A DNA stretch of 13,327 nt, from the NCBI GenBank assembly GCA_023245115.1, contig JAHFKX010000014.1:1-13327 (forward strand), written 5' to 3'. The DNA is from Candidatus Woesearchaeota archaeon (GTDB lineage: Archaea > Nanobdellota > Nanobdellia > UBA10117). Position 1 is the first letter of the stretch. Every line of letters begins with the position of its first letter. The notes beneath the pieces are model-generated. The model made no database searches and was not told the DNA's origin. It saw nothing but the letters and a program-made list of their open reading frames with translations. The translations under genes and the position numbers were made by a program. Positions 6,362 to 11,576 of the stretch are shown in pieces.

Positions 6362-6370
6362 TTTTTAAAC
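6362..6370 (+). promoter_or_regulatory. TATA box of the signal peptidase-tfs operon, leaderless
   Basis: TTTTTAAAC after GCGGAAAATC (BRE-like) is centred about 26 bases before the ATG at 6393. Unlike the other divergent pairs here, this intergenic region has two separate TATA boxes. Confidence 0.65.
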
Positions 6371-6392
6371 CAGTCAGCGCGTAACACAAGCC

Positions 6393-7001
6393 ATGGAAGA
6401 TAAAAAGTGCACGTACGAATCACATAAAACAAAGCCAGCCAAGCTCTGGCACTTCCTTGCCCACGAGGACAGCTGGGCGTCGTTCCTCGCGGATGCGCTT
6501 TTAGTAATTTTAATCGGAAAGTTTCTCTTATTCCCCGGCCTTGGCATTGCCTTAGGTACGAGCTATCCAGTCGTTGCAGTCGTATCGTCAAGCATGGACC
6601 ATCACGGGCAGGGCTTTGGTCAATGGTGGTTTGAGAACGGGAAATATTATGAAAATGATTTTAACGTAACCGCGGAGCAATTCAAAAGTTTTTACAGGCC
6701 AAATGGTTTTGTCAAGGGCGACGTTTTTGTCGTTAAGGGCTTAGGCTCTGCAAAAGTTAAAGCAGGTGATATTTTGGTTTATACTGTGCAAGGTAGAGGC
6801 GATCCGATAATACACAGAGTTGTTGCGATAAATCCAGATGGCACATTTCAGACAAAGGGTGATGCGAACTTTGGCCAGCTGCCATTCGAAAAAAGTTTAG
6901 ACAAGTCAAAAATTCAGGGTAAGGCAGTTTTATGGATACCAAAAATTGGCTGGGTTAAAGTTTTAGCCGTTGAAATAATAAATAAAGTCAGAGGTTTGTA
7001 A
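6393..7001 (+). CDS. Signal peptidase I, archaeal/ER type (S26B)
   Basis: A 202-residue type I signal peptidase that would cleave signal peptides from exported proteins, such as the MopE-like protein in this window. A membrane anchor spans about 31-55. VVSSSM contains the nucleophile Ser67 in the SM box. IIHRVV contains His141, which in the archaeal/ER subfamily replaces the bacterial catalytic lysine. TKGDAN contains the conserved Asp157. Between Ser and His is an aromatic-rich insertion (about 72-104, including GQWWFENGKYY). A weakly hydrophobic stretch closes the protein. The first gene of a two-gene operon; tfs begins one base after its stop codon. Confidence 0.88.
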   Translation: MEDKKCTYESHKTKPAKLWHFLAHEDSWASFLADALLVILIGKFLLFPGLGIALGTSYPVVAVVSSSMDHHGQGFGQWWFENGKYYENDFNVTAEQFKSFYRPNGFVKGDVFVVKGLGSAKVKAGDILVYTVQGRGDPIIHRVVAINPDGTFQTKGDANFGQLPFEKSLDKSKIQGKAVLWIPKIGWVKVLAVEIINKVRGL

Positions 7002-7002
7002 A

Positions 7003-7332
7003 ATGAAATTTTGTTCCAAGTGTGGTTCGATGATGAAGACGCACGATGGCGGTTTTGTATGTAGTTGCGGCCATAAAGAATCAGGTAAAATAGAATTTAG
7101 GGAAGTAAAATCGCAGAAAAAACCTTCTGCAAGCCAGCCGCCACTTATAACAGAGTCAGATACAAAAGGAAGCCAGGAATCGAAAGACACGATGCCAATA
7201 GTGGATAAAGCATGTCCGAGCTGCGGTAATCCGAAGGCATATTGGTGGGAGCGGCAGACAAGGGCAGCCGATGAGCCAGAGACACAGTTCTTCCGCTGTA
7301 CAAAGTGTAATCATACGTGGCGTAAGTATTAA
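7003..7332 (+). CDS. tfs: Transcription factor S (TFIIS-like RNA cleavage factor)
   Basis: A 109-residue archaeal TFS, which enters the RNA polymerase secondary channel and stimulates transcript cleavage by arrested polymerase. The N-terminal zinc ribbon is MKFCSKCGS (Cys4, Cys7) with VCSCGHK (Cys20, Cys22); the second knuckle is CxC rather than the usual CxxC. A linker follows. The C-terminal ribbon is CPSC (71, 74) and CTKC (99, 102). Its tip carries RQTRAADEPET with the acidic pair Asp90-Glu91 needed for cleavage. The end HTWRKY is typical. GAGGT seven bases before the ATG lies inside the end of the signal peptidase gene, as expected for an internal operon gene. This copy looks catalytically competent, unlike its neighbour. 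Confidence 0.92.
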   Translation: MKFCSKCGSMMKTHDGGFVCSCGHKESGKIEFREVKSQKKPSASQPPLITESDTKGSQESKDTMPIVDKACPSCGNPKAYWWERQTRAADEPETQFFRCTKCNHTWRKY

Positions 7333-7337
7333 ATAGG
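7326..7337 (+). promoter_or_regulatory. TATA box of the tfs2 leader, over the tfs stop codon
   Basis: GTATTAAATAGG overlaps the TAA of the first tfs (7330-7332). Its centre is about 27 bases before the GTG at 7359, the first codon of micro-ORF 1. Transcription would therefore begin almost exactly at that micro-ORF, giving tfs2 a leader of about 105 bases. A weaker candidate, GATTAAAAG (7344-7352), has no start codon at the expected distance. Confidence 0.45.
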
Positions 7338-7358
7338 GTAAAGGATTAAAAGAGCGTT

Positions 7359-7406
7359 GTGAAGTTTTGCAACAGTTGCATCAGCAACTCCGCAAAATTT
7401 CTGTAA
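7359..7406 (+). CDS. Micro-ORF 1 in the tfs2 leader (MKFCNSC-type)
   Basis: A 15-codon frame starting with GTG: MKFCNSCISNSAKFL. The first residues match the start of both TFS proteins (MKFCSKCGS, MRFCDKCGA), including the CxxC knuckle. The frame lies almost wholly within hairpin A (7361-7401). Its start sits at the leaderless distance from a TATA box. It could be a regulatory upstream ORF or a decayed duplicate of the tfs2 5' end. Translation is inference. Confidence 0.35.
   Translation: MKFCNSCISNSAKFL
7361..7401 (+). ncRNA. Leader hairpin A upstream of tfs2
   Basis: GAAGTTTTGC (7361-7370) pairs with GCAAAATTTC (7392-7401) over ten base pairs including one G-T. An internal loop AAC/CC follows. 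AGTTGC (7374-7379) then pairs with GCAACT (7384-7389) around an ATCA loop. Hairpin B repeats the same plan 58 bases downstream. Confidence 0.6.
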
Positions 7407-7416
7407 TGGTGATCGG

Positions 7417-7467
7417 ATGAAGTTTTGCGACAGTTCCGAGAGAACTCCGCAAAACGGTGTGATATGA
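7417..7467 (+). CDS. Micro-ORF 2 in the tfs2 leader, overlapping the tfs2 start
   Basis: A 16-codon frame, MKFCDSSERTPQNGVI. It is preceded by GGTGAT (7408-7413), complementary to the AUCACC part of the archaeal 16S tail. The spacing is only three bases. Its TGA overlaps the tfs2 ATG as ATGA, the usual arrangement for translational coupling. The opening MKFCD matches the tfs2 start MRFCD. The frame contains hairpin B. It may be a coupling or attenuating upstream ORF, or a remnant of duplication. Confidence 0.4.
   Translation: MKFCDSSERTPQNGVI
7422..7455 (+). ncRNA. Leader hairpin B upstream of tfs2
   Basis: GTTTTGC (7422-7428) pairs with GCAAAAC (7449-7455), an internal loop GAC/CC follows, and AGTTC (7432-7436) pairs with GAACT (7442-7446) around a CGAGA loop. 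Compared with hairpin A, the fifth upper-stem pair is C-G instead of G-C, and the outer G-T is G-C. The stems are thus kept while sequence changes, and the internal loop is nearly the same in both. Confidence 0.6.
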
Positions 7468-7790
7468 GGTTTTGCGATAAATGCGGCGCGCTGCTAATGC
7501 CGGGCAAGGGCAAGACACTTAGTTGTCCAAGTTGTGGCAAGCGGGTAAAAGCAGAAAAAATAGTAATCAAGGAAGCTGGCGAGAAGAAGCACGCCAAATT
7601 GAAGAAAGCCCCGCAGGAAATTAAGGCAACAGAGCCAATCGTTGACGCAATGTGTGAAAAGTGCGGCAACAAAAAAGCATTCTGGTGGACAGCGCAAGTT
7701 GGTGCGGCCGGCCCTGGTGCAGAAGAAATCCCAGACGTAGAGTTCTACCGCTGCACTAAATGCAATAATACGTGGAGAAAGTCCGGATAG
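7464..7790 (+). CDS. Second TFS paralogue with altered acidic loop
   Basis: A 108-residue TFS-like protein immediately after tfs. The N-terminal ribbon is FCDKC (4, 7) with CPSC (21, 24). The C-terminal ribbon is CEKC (64, 67) with CTKC (97, 100) and ends NTWRKSG. The WW motif that precedes the hairpin is kept. The tip differs: where the first TFS has RQTRAADEPETQFFRC, this one has AQVGAAGPGAEEIPDVEFYRC, five residues longer, without the arginine and with Glu87-Glu88 as the nearest acidic pair. Sulfolobus shows that TFS paralogues with altered tips can inhibit rather than rescue RNA polymerase. Whether that holds here is inference. The start at 7464 is preferred over an in-frame 7425 because residue 1 then begins the zinc ribbon and overlaps micro-ORF 2 as ATGA. 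Confidence 0.85.
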   Translation: MRFCDKCGALLMPGKGKTLSCPSCGKRVKAEKIVIKEAGEKKHAKLKKAPQEIKATEPIVDAMCEKCGNKKAFWWTAQVGAAGPGAEEIPDVEFYRCTKCNNTWRKSG

Positions 7791-7816
7791 TTATGTATGT
7801 TTTTCAATAGAAAAGC

Positions 7817-7825
7817 CTTTATATT
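7817..7825 (+). promoter_or_regulatory. TATA box of the OB-fold gene, leaderless
   Basis: CTTTATATT after the BRE-like AGAAAAGC is centred 24 bases before the ATG at 7845, with no ribosome-binding site. Confidence 0.65.
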
Positions 7826-7844
7826 GGCAGATAGTTTCTAAAAA

Positions 7845-8192
7845 ATGCCAGACGACACAGAAATCCAGCAAGGCGATAAGAAAATTATTCGCAGGGCCCC
7901 GGCCATCGAAGTTCAAATCTCCGAAATAAAGGAAGGCATGGGCCGCGTCTCGTTCATTGGCACGGTAATAAGCAAAAACCCGGAAATACAGAGTTTCATA
8001 GTTGATTACAACACCGCTAAGGTATTAGTGCTGACAAATGACCAGCACGCCTTTGAATTGATAAAGGAAGGGCAATTAATCCGTGTTTTTGGTAAAGTAA
8101 TGGGTGCCGGCAATGAAATCGAAATTCTGGCAGATTTTGTGCAGGACTTCTCAAAAATAGACCGTGAGCTGTATGCGAAAGTCTTTTACTAA
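7845..8192 (+). CDS. OB-fold nucleic-acid-binding protein, RPA-like
   Basis: A 115-residue protein that looks like a single OB fold. A charged N-terminal tail (1-18) is followed by AIEVQISEIKEGMGRVSFIGTVISKNPEIQSFIVDY, the beta1-beta2-beta3 pattern of RPA/Stn1-type OB folds. Strands AKVLVLTND, a helix HAFELIKEGQL, and the return strands IRVFGKVM and NEIEILADFVQDF follow, with a C-terminal helix. A single-stranded DNA or RNA-binding role near PCNA is plausible but is inference from fold. It has its own leaderless promoter. Confidence 0.65.
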   Translation: MPDDTEIQQGDKKIIRRAPAIEVQISEIKEGMGRVSFIGTVISKNPEIQSFIVDYNTAKVLVLTNDQHAFELIKEGQLIRVFGKVMGAGNEIEILADFVQDFSKIDRELYAKVFY

Positions 8193-8210
8193 GAGCTCGG
8201 AGTGGCATAT

Positions 8211-8220
8211 CTTTTTATAT
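8211..8220 (+). promoter_or_regulatory. TATA box of the small membrane protein pair
   Basis: CTTTTTATAT is centred about 36 bases before the ATG at 8252. The predicted mRNA starts near 8240 and begins with GAGGG (8241-8245), a Shine-Dalgarno motif six bases before the ATG. Confidence 0.55.
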
Positions 8221-8251
8221 GTTTAGATATATTCAATTCCGAGGGATTAGC

Positions 8252-8416
8252 ATGTTTGGAAAGAAAGCTCAGATGATTCACCAGGGCAGTTCGTTAGATC
8301 TCGTGATAGTTTTAATTGGCTTAATAATAGGAATATTTTTAGTTTACTATGGCCTGAACCATGGCATGTTGCCAGTAAGTTCATTCTGTCCGGCACCAGT
8401 TGAAGCCGCAATATAA
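8252..8416 (+). CDS. Small single-span membrane protein, 54 residues
   Basis: The protein begins MFGKKAQMIHQGSSLD, has one strongly hydrophobic helix at about 16-34 (VIVLIGLIIGIFLVYYGL) and a short tail containing one cysteine. The KKAQ before the helix faintly recalls class III (pilin-type) signal peptides, but the conserved +5 glutamate is missing, so I do not call it a pilin. The start is set by GAGGG six bases upstream; a frame from 8219 would begin inside the promoter. It is followed after one base by another tiny membrane protein and forms a two-gene operon. Confidence 0.6.
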   Translation: MFGKKAQMIHQGSSLDLVIVLIGLIIGIFLVYYGLNHGMLPVSSFCPAPVEAAI

Positions 8417-8417
8417 C

Positions 8418-8600
8418 ATGGCGCAAAAAATCTCAATTGTACGAAGGGAAATTATAACCGTAGAGGAGGCAGGCCTCTTGTTCCTCGGCATAATATTCGG
8501 CTGGCTCGCAGGTACGGGCGAGTCCTTCCTGCTGATTGGAATCCCACTTGCGTTGTTTGCTCTGTGGGCGATGCACTTTATTTTTACTGGAAAGCCATAA
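8418..8600 (+). CDS. Small two-span membrane protein, 60 residues
   Basis: After a short cationic N-terminus (MAQKISIVRREI) come two hydrophobic helices, about 19-36 (GLLFLGIIFGWLAGTGES) and 40-57 (LLIGIPLALFALWAMHFI). No ribosome-binding site is visible. The ATG starts one base after the preceding stop, so translation probably depends on that gene. Family not recognised. An upstream in-frame ATG at 8400 lies inside the preceding gene and is less likely. Confidence 0.55.
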   Translation: MAQKISIVRREIITVEEAGLLFLGIIFGWLAGTGESFLLIGIPLALFALWAMHFIFTGKP

Positions 8601-8608
8601 GTAGTTTG

Positions 8609-8630
8609 TTATATAAATCAATATATATAC
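8609..8630 (+). promoter_or_regulatory. AT-rich region with extra TATA-like elements before pcn
   Basis: TTATATAAAT (8609-8618) and ATATATATAC (8621-8630) are TATA-like but have no start codon at the leaderless distance. They may be a distal promoter giving pcn a short leader, or simply AT-rich spacer. Confidence 0.3.
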
Positions 8631-8646
8631 TACACTTCAACAAACC

Positions 8647-8655
8647 ATTTAAATT
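8647..8655 (+). promoter_or_regulatory. TATA box of pcn, leaderless
   Basis: ATTTAAATT is centred 25 bases before the ATG at 8676 and preceded by AACAAACC. No Shine-Dalgarno motif lies before the start. Confidence 0.65.
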
Positions 8656-8675
8656 TCTTTTAAGCCTGCGATATA

Positions 8676-9422
8676 ATGTTTAGCCTGAAATTGGTCGAGC
8701 CGAGGATTTTGAATGGAGTTACGTCTATTTTGGCCGACTTTATTACCGAAGCAACCTTTTCTATTCAAAAGGATGGCATAAAGCTCGTGGCGATGGATCC
8801 GGCAAATATATCAATGGTAGTTCTTAATATTTTGCCGTCTGCGTTCACAGAGTATAGTGTTGAGGCACCAGAGGAGTTCACGCTTAACCTTGAGAACTTC
8901 AGGCAGGCCCTCAAACGCGCAAAGCCAACAGATGCAATATCAATGACTTCAGAAAAAAATAAGCTCAAGATAACGGTCCACAGTAAATCGACAAAAAGAT
9001 TTTTTATTCCACTGCTCGAGAGGGAGGGAAAGGAAAGGAAAATTCCGGCTCTGGAGTTCATGGCCACAGCAGAGCTTGTCGCCAATGAATTTAGGGATTA
9101 TATCGATGATGCATCTATCGGCGGCGATGCAGCAGTGTTCGAGGCCGATAAGACTGTGTTCACAATTTCTGCCGGCGAGACAGGCAACAAAGTACACATA
9201 GAGCTGACAAAAGGTGCCGATGCCTTGCTACAGATTGCTGCCAAGGATGCAGTCCGCGCAACGTACTCTGTCGAGTACTTGAAGAAGATGGCCCGTGCCG
9301 CAGCCCTTGCTGATACAGTGTCGGTGCAGTTCAGCTCGGATTACCCGCTCAGGCTGGACTTTAAATCTCTGAACAAGCTGGCAATGTCGTTCATTCTCGC
9401 GCCAAGAATTGAGAATAAGTAG
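8676..9422 (+). CDS. pcn: DNA polymerase sliding clamp PCNA
   Basis: A 248-residue PCNA, normal length for the family. The homotrimeric ring tethers replicative polymerases, Fen1, ligase and other factors to DNA. Visible features are the N-terminal domain with FSIQKDGIKLVAMDPANISMVVLN (the GI..xAMDxxxVxLV motif), an acidic patch SAFTEYSVEAPEEFTLNLENF, an interdomain connecting region near 112-125 (PLLEREGKERKIPALEF), and the C-terminal YPLRLDF and FILAPRIEN ending. It is a single-copy-looking gene with its own leaderless promoter. The OB-fold protein and tfs genes nearby also work in DNA and RNA synthesis. Confidence 0.95.
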   Translation: MFSLKLVEPRILNGVTSILADFITEATFSIQKDGIKLVAMDPANISMVVLNILPSAFTEYSVEAPEEFTLNLENFRQALKRAKPTDAISMTSEKNKLKITVHSKSTKRFFIPLLEREGKERKIPALEFMATAELVANEFRDYIDDASIGGDAAVFEADKTVFTISAGETGNKVHIELTKGADALLQIAAKDAVRATYSVEYLKKMARAAALADTVSVQFSSDYPLRLDFKSLNKLAMSFILAPRIENK

Positions 9423-9439
9423 TAACTACAATATATGAA

Positions 9440-9450
9440 TCTTTAAATAT
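9440..9450 (+). promoter_or_regulatory. TATA box of the zinc-ribbon membrane protein
   Basis: TCTTTAAATAT is centred about 40 bases before the ATG at 9486. The predicted transcript starts near 9471 with a 15-base leader that lacks a clear Shine-Dalgarno motif. It is one of the few promoters here that fit neither the leaderless nor the Shine-Dalgarno pattern. Confidence 0.55.
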
Positions 9451-9485
9451 GTATTTGTTTTTGTTCGATTTGGTAAACTAACAAA

Positions 9486-10055
9486 ATGTATTGCCGTAAT
9501 TGTGGTTCTGACATCAAAGGAAGAAAATTCTGTATTTCCTGCGGAAAAAAAGCAGCAGAAATGCCGCGCGCAGTATTAATAATAAGCGTAATTGCAGTTG
9601 CTTTTGCGATTATTGCATTAACTTTTTCTCTTCCGTCAATGCAAATTTTAAATAAAACAGTTGAGCGTTCAGTCGTAAAAGAAATGGTTAAATATCCGAC
9701 CGAAGAAATTGTACAAATACCACTTAAGTATGCTGTTGTAAATGCCGCAAATATAACAAGTTATTATAACTTCAGCGCGTATACTATTGCAAAGGTGGAA
9801 GTTAAAAATACAGATACTGAAACAGGTTACTTCAGAGTAAATGCGAGCTTTCAAAACTTAAAGACTAATCGTAAGGAAAGCACTCAGCTCGGCTATGTAT
9901 TAGACCCTGGCCAGACAAAACTGTTTTACTTCGAGTTCTCGCAGGGCGAGTATTCTGTACCATATATATTCAAATATACTGTCCTGCCGCCGTCAAAGAA
10001 TGTAACTAAAACAACGACGAGACTTGTAGAAGTCGTGCCTTCAAATGCGTCGTGA
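9486..10055 (+). CDS. Zinc-ribbon, single-span membrane protein with extracytoplasmic domain
   Basis: A 189-residue protein. The N-terminal zinc ribbon has CxxC pairs at 3-6 (CRNC) and 16-19 (CISC). A membrane helix lies at about 28-50 (AVLIISVIAVAFAIIALTFSL). The remaining ~135 residues look like a beta-sandwich with alternating hydrophobic strands and several sequons. They include VEVKNTDTETGYFRVNASF and YVLDPGQTKLFYFEF, recalling FxLyD-type extracellular domains. The zinc ribbon would sit in the cytoplasm and the sandwich outside. Function unknown. It ends two bases from the convergent TrmB-like gene. Confidence 0.75.
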   Translation: MYCRNCGSDIKGRKFCISCGKKAAEMPRAVLIISVIAVAFAIIALTFSLPSMQILNKTVERSVVKEMVKYPTEEIVQIPLKYAVVNAANITSYYNFSAYTIAKVEVKNTDTETGYFRVNASFQNLKTNRKESTQLGYVLDPGQTKLFYFEFSQGEYSVPYIFKYTVLPPSKNVTKTTTRLVEVVPSNAS

Positions 10056-10057
10056 TT

Positions 10058-10771
10058 TTAGGCCTTTGCTTCTTTCCAAAGCTCTAGGAAAAATTTTCTG
10101 AACTGGTCAGTAAATTGGTTGCCCTCAATTTTTACTGCAATCGGTGTGTCTGTCCAAGAAACGATAATTACTTTGTCCCTGAAAATAGTAATGCCTTGTG
10201 GGAAATTGAATTTTGTAAATCGCAATTTCAGTTTTGTATGCCTTTCTTTTTTGTATTCGCTGATATTTTTCAGCACGCGCACGTCTAGCCTTTTACTTTT
10301 TCTTCTGAGCGCAAGATTTTTGAAAAACATACTTGCACTTTTATTTTTATTTTCCTCGGAAATTGAAAATACTAAGTATAACTCGTTTTTATGCGCGTCA
10401 CTTATTAAATTTGTTAGCAGGCCAAACAGGGCTTTCTGGCCTTCGAAAATCTCTGCTGACAGATGCCTAGCCGGGCCTTGTGCAAGCAAAAGCCTTGGAA
10501 TTAGTTCTTCGGCTTTCTTTTTCTTTTCTTCAAAATAATTTATTATTACATTTGGATCTCTGGCAAGGAAATATTTTATCTTGCCTTTAATTATGTGCGA
10601 AACAAAGCCTTTTTTCTGCAGCCGGCCAATAACTTCATATATTTTTGACGATGGAATATCTGTTTTTTTCAAAATCGGGCCGACTTTTGTCGAGCCGAGC
10701 TGTAGCAATGCCAGATAAACTGCTGCTTCCCGCCGGCTCAATCCGATTTCTTCCAACTCTTCTTTTAGCAT
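10058..10771 (-). CDS. TrmB-family transcriptional regulator
   Basis: A 237-residue TrmB-family protein. The N-terminal winged helix covers about 1-75: LEEIGLSRREAAVYLALLQLG, then STKVGPILKKTDIPSSKIYEVIGRLQKKGFV, then the wing KGKIKYFLARDP. A coiled-coil-like helix follows (80-98). The C-terminal PLD-like regulatory region includes AEIFEGQKAL and TIFRDKVIIVSWTDTPIAVKIEG, ending in a helix. TrmB proteins often bind sugars, but the long C-terminal sugar-binding domain of true TrmB is absent, so the effector is unknown. A 17-base palindrome lies just upstream of its leaderless start, pointing to autoregulation and control of the divergent gene at 10845. Confidence 0.85.
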   Translation of the reverse strand: MLKEELEEIGLSRREAAVYLALLQLGSTKVGPILKKTDIPSSKIYEVIGRLQKKGFVSHIIKGKIKYFLARDPNVIINYFEEKKKKAEELIPRLLLAQGPARHLSAEIFEGQKALFGLLTNLISDAHKNELYLVFSISEENKNKSASMFFKNLALRRKSKRLDVRVLKNISEYKKERHTKLKLRFTKFNFPQGITIFRDKVIIVSWTDTPIAVKIEGNQFTDQFRKFFLELWKEAKA

Positions 10772-10777
10772 AAGAAC

Positions 10778-10794
10778 TACTCCCCAAGGGAGTA
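10778..10794. promoter_or_regulatory. Palindromic operator between TrmB-like gene and divergent gene
   Basis: TACTCCC-CAA-GGGAGTA is a perfect 7-3-7 inverted repeat. It lies between the TATA element (10791-10801) and the TrmB-like ATG (10771), immediately upstream of that gene's predicted transcription start. Bound protein would block initiation toward the regulator. It abuts the TATA box that also points toward the unknown gene. Confidence 0.7.
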
Positions 10795-10801
10795 TATAAA
10801 G
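10791..10801. promoter_or_regulatory. Shared TATA element for the divergent TrmB-like and unknown genes
   Basis: AGTATATAAAG reads as a TATA box on both strands. Toward minus it is centred 24-25 bases from the TrmB-like ATG (leaderless). Toward plus it predicts a start near 10822 and a leader of about 23 bases carrying AGGTGA before the ATG at 10845. Confidence 0.55.
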
Positions 10802-10844
10802 TTTATCTTGCCTTGCGCTGCGATGTAGTTACAAGGTGAAAAAG

Positions 10845-11423
10845 ATGGAAATACAAATAGATAGGCAGAAACTAGACAGCCGGCAGCCGCCGGGAACAAT
10901 AACATTTGAAGGGACCATGTTCTTAGGCATACTTGGAACAACATATATGAAGGAGCATAAAGCAATGCCAACTGGCGAGTTTTATGACAGTAAGCCATGC
11001 AGTCCAAAGACAAAATATGTGAAGCTTGATGCGCCAGTAGAAACACAGTCAAAGCCAGAATGCTGGATTTTAAGAAATTCGATGTCGCAAAGGCCACACA
11101 TGCCGAAGGCAGCGCAAGACATACGGCACGAACTAAAGGAATCTTGCGGATGCGATCAGCATTATAATTCAACAAGTTTGGAATACAAAGATGCAGAGAT
11201 AGTTCTTATGTATCAAGATAATCCAAATTTTCCACACATGGATATGCAAACACTTGGTGATTTTGATATAATTGCCTTGCCAAACAGCGATGATGTATAT
11301 TATGGCGGATACAAGCTAGCGGTTCCGAAATTGCCGCTTGGCACACCTTGGTTGTGGCAAGGAACACAAATACTGCTCGACAAACTTGGAGTAAAAATAG
11401 TCGGAATGGCTGCCAGCCAGTAA
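10845..11423 (+). CDS. Unknown 192-residue protein divergent from a TrmB regulator
   Basis: I do not recognise this family. The protein is soluble in appearance, rich in Met, Pro, Lys and Asp, with four cysteines (52, 73, 101, 103; the last two as CGC) and histidines nearby (85, 95, 106), which might bind metal. The C-terminal half has DFDIIALPNSDDVYYGGYKLAV and PLGTPWLWQGTQILLDKLG. The start is chosen by AGGTGA (10834-10839) five bases before ATG. The GTG at 10836 overlaps that motif and is less likely. The operator and TATA element shared with the TrmB-like gene make it the likely target of that regulator. Confidence 0.7.
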   Translation: MEIQIDRQKLDSRQPPGTITFEGTMFLGILGTTYMKEHKAMPTGEFYDSKPCSPKTKYVKLDAPVETQSKPECWILRNSMSQRPHMPKAAQDIRHELKESCGCDQHYNSTSLEYKDAEIVLMYQDNPNFPHMDMQTLGDFDIIALPNSDDVYYGGYKLAVPKLPLGTPWLWQGTQILLDKLGVKIVGMAASQ

Positions 11424-11485
11424 AATTTAGAAAATGAAACGCAGTTAGTATTTAGCAAAAAATACCATGTGCGCCGAAATCAGAG

Positions 11486-11548
11486 ATACCTCGCTGCAGC
11501 GAAATCTGTTGAACTTAAATTTGGCGATAACTTTATAAATACCTCGCT
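11486..11548. repeat. Palindrome and direct repeats at the MC1 promoter
   Basis: TCGCTGCAGCGA (11491-11502) is a perfect 12-base palindrome. ATACCTCGCT occurs twice, at 11486-11495 overlapping the palindrome and at 11539-11548 directly after the MC1 TATA box. The second copy covers the zone between TATA box and transcription start, so a protein binding this sequence could repress MC1. Confidence 0.45.
11531..11540 (+). promoter_or_regulatory. TATA box of the MC1 gene
   Basis: CTTTATAAAT is a near-ideal archaeal TATA box about 41 bases before the ATG at 11577. The predicted start near 11561 leaves a leader of about 16 bases with GGAGG (11566-11570), the strongest Shine-Dalgarno motif in the window. 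This fits high expression. Confidence 0.7.
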
Positions 11549-11576
11549 TACAAAACAAATCAGTTGGAGGAACAAC

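Noticed and set aside
6310..6591. 94-residue N-terminal extension of the HExxH protein
   Set aside because: It runs antisense through the start of the signal peptidase gene and across both divergent promoters.
7425..7463. Longer start for tfs2
   Set aside because: The added residues are the hairpin/micro-ORF region in another frame. TFS proteins begin directly with the zinc ribbon, as does the frame from 7464.
7359..7467. CRISPR or mobile-element explanation for the repeats before tfs2
   Set aside because: There are only two units, they differ in sequence while keeping pairing, there are no spacers of regular length and no cas or transposase genes. No insertion sequence, tRNA or rRNA was seen anywhere in the window.
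8252..8416. Archaeal pilin/archaellin with a class III signal peptide
   Set aside because: KKAQ before a hydrophobic helix is suggestive, but the glutamate expected at +5 is absent and the protein ends soon after the helix, with no pilin head domain.
9669..9854. Minus-strand 61-residue frame inside the zinc-ribbon membrane protein
   Set aside because: A shadow frame with no promoter and no recognisable domain; the plus-strand gene explains the codon pattern.
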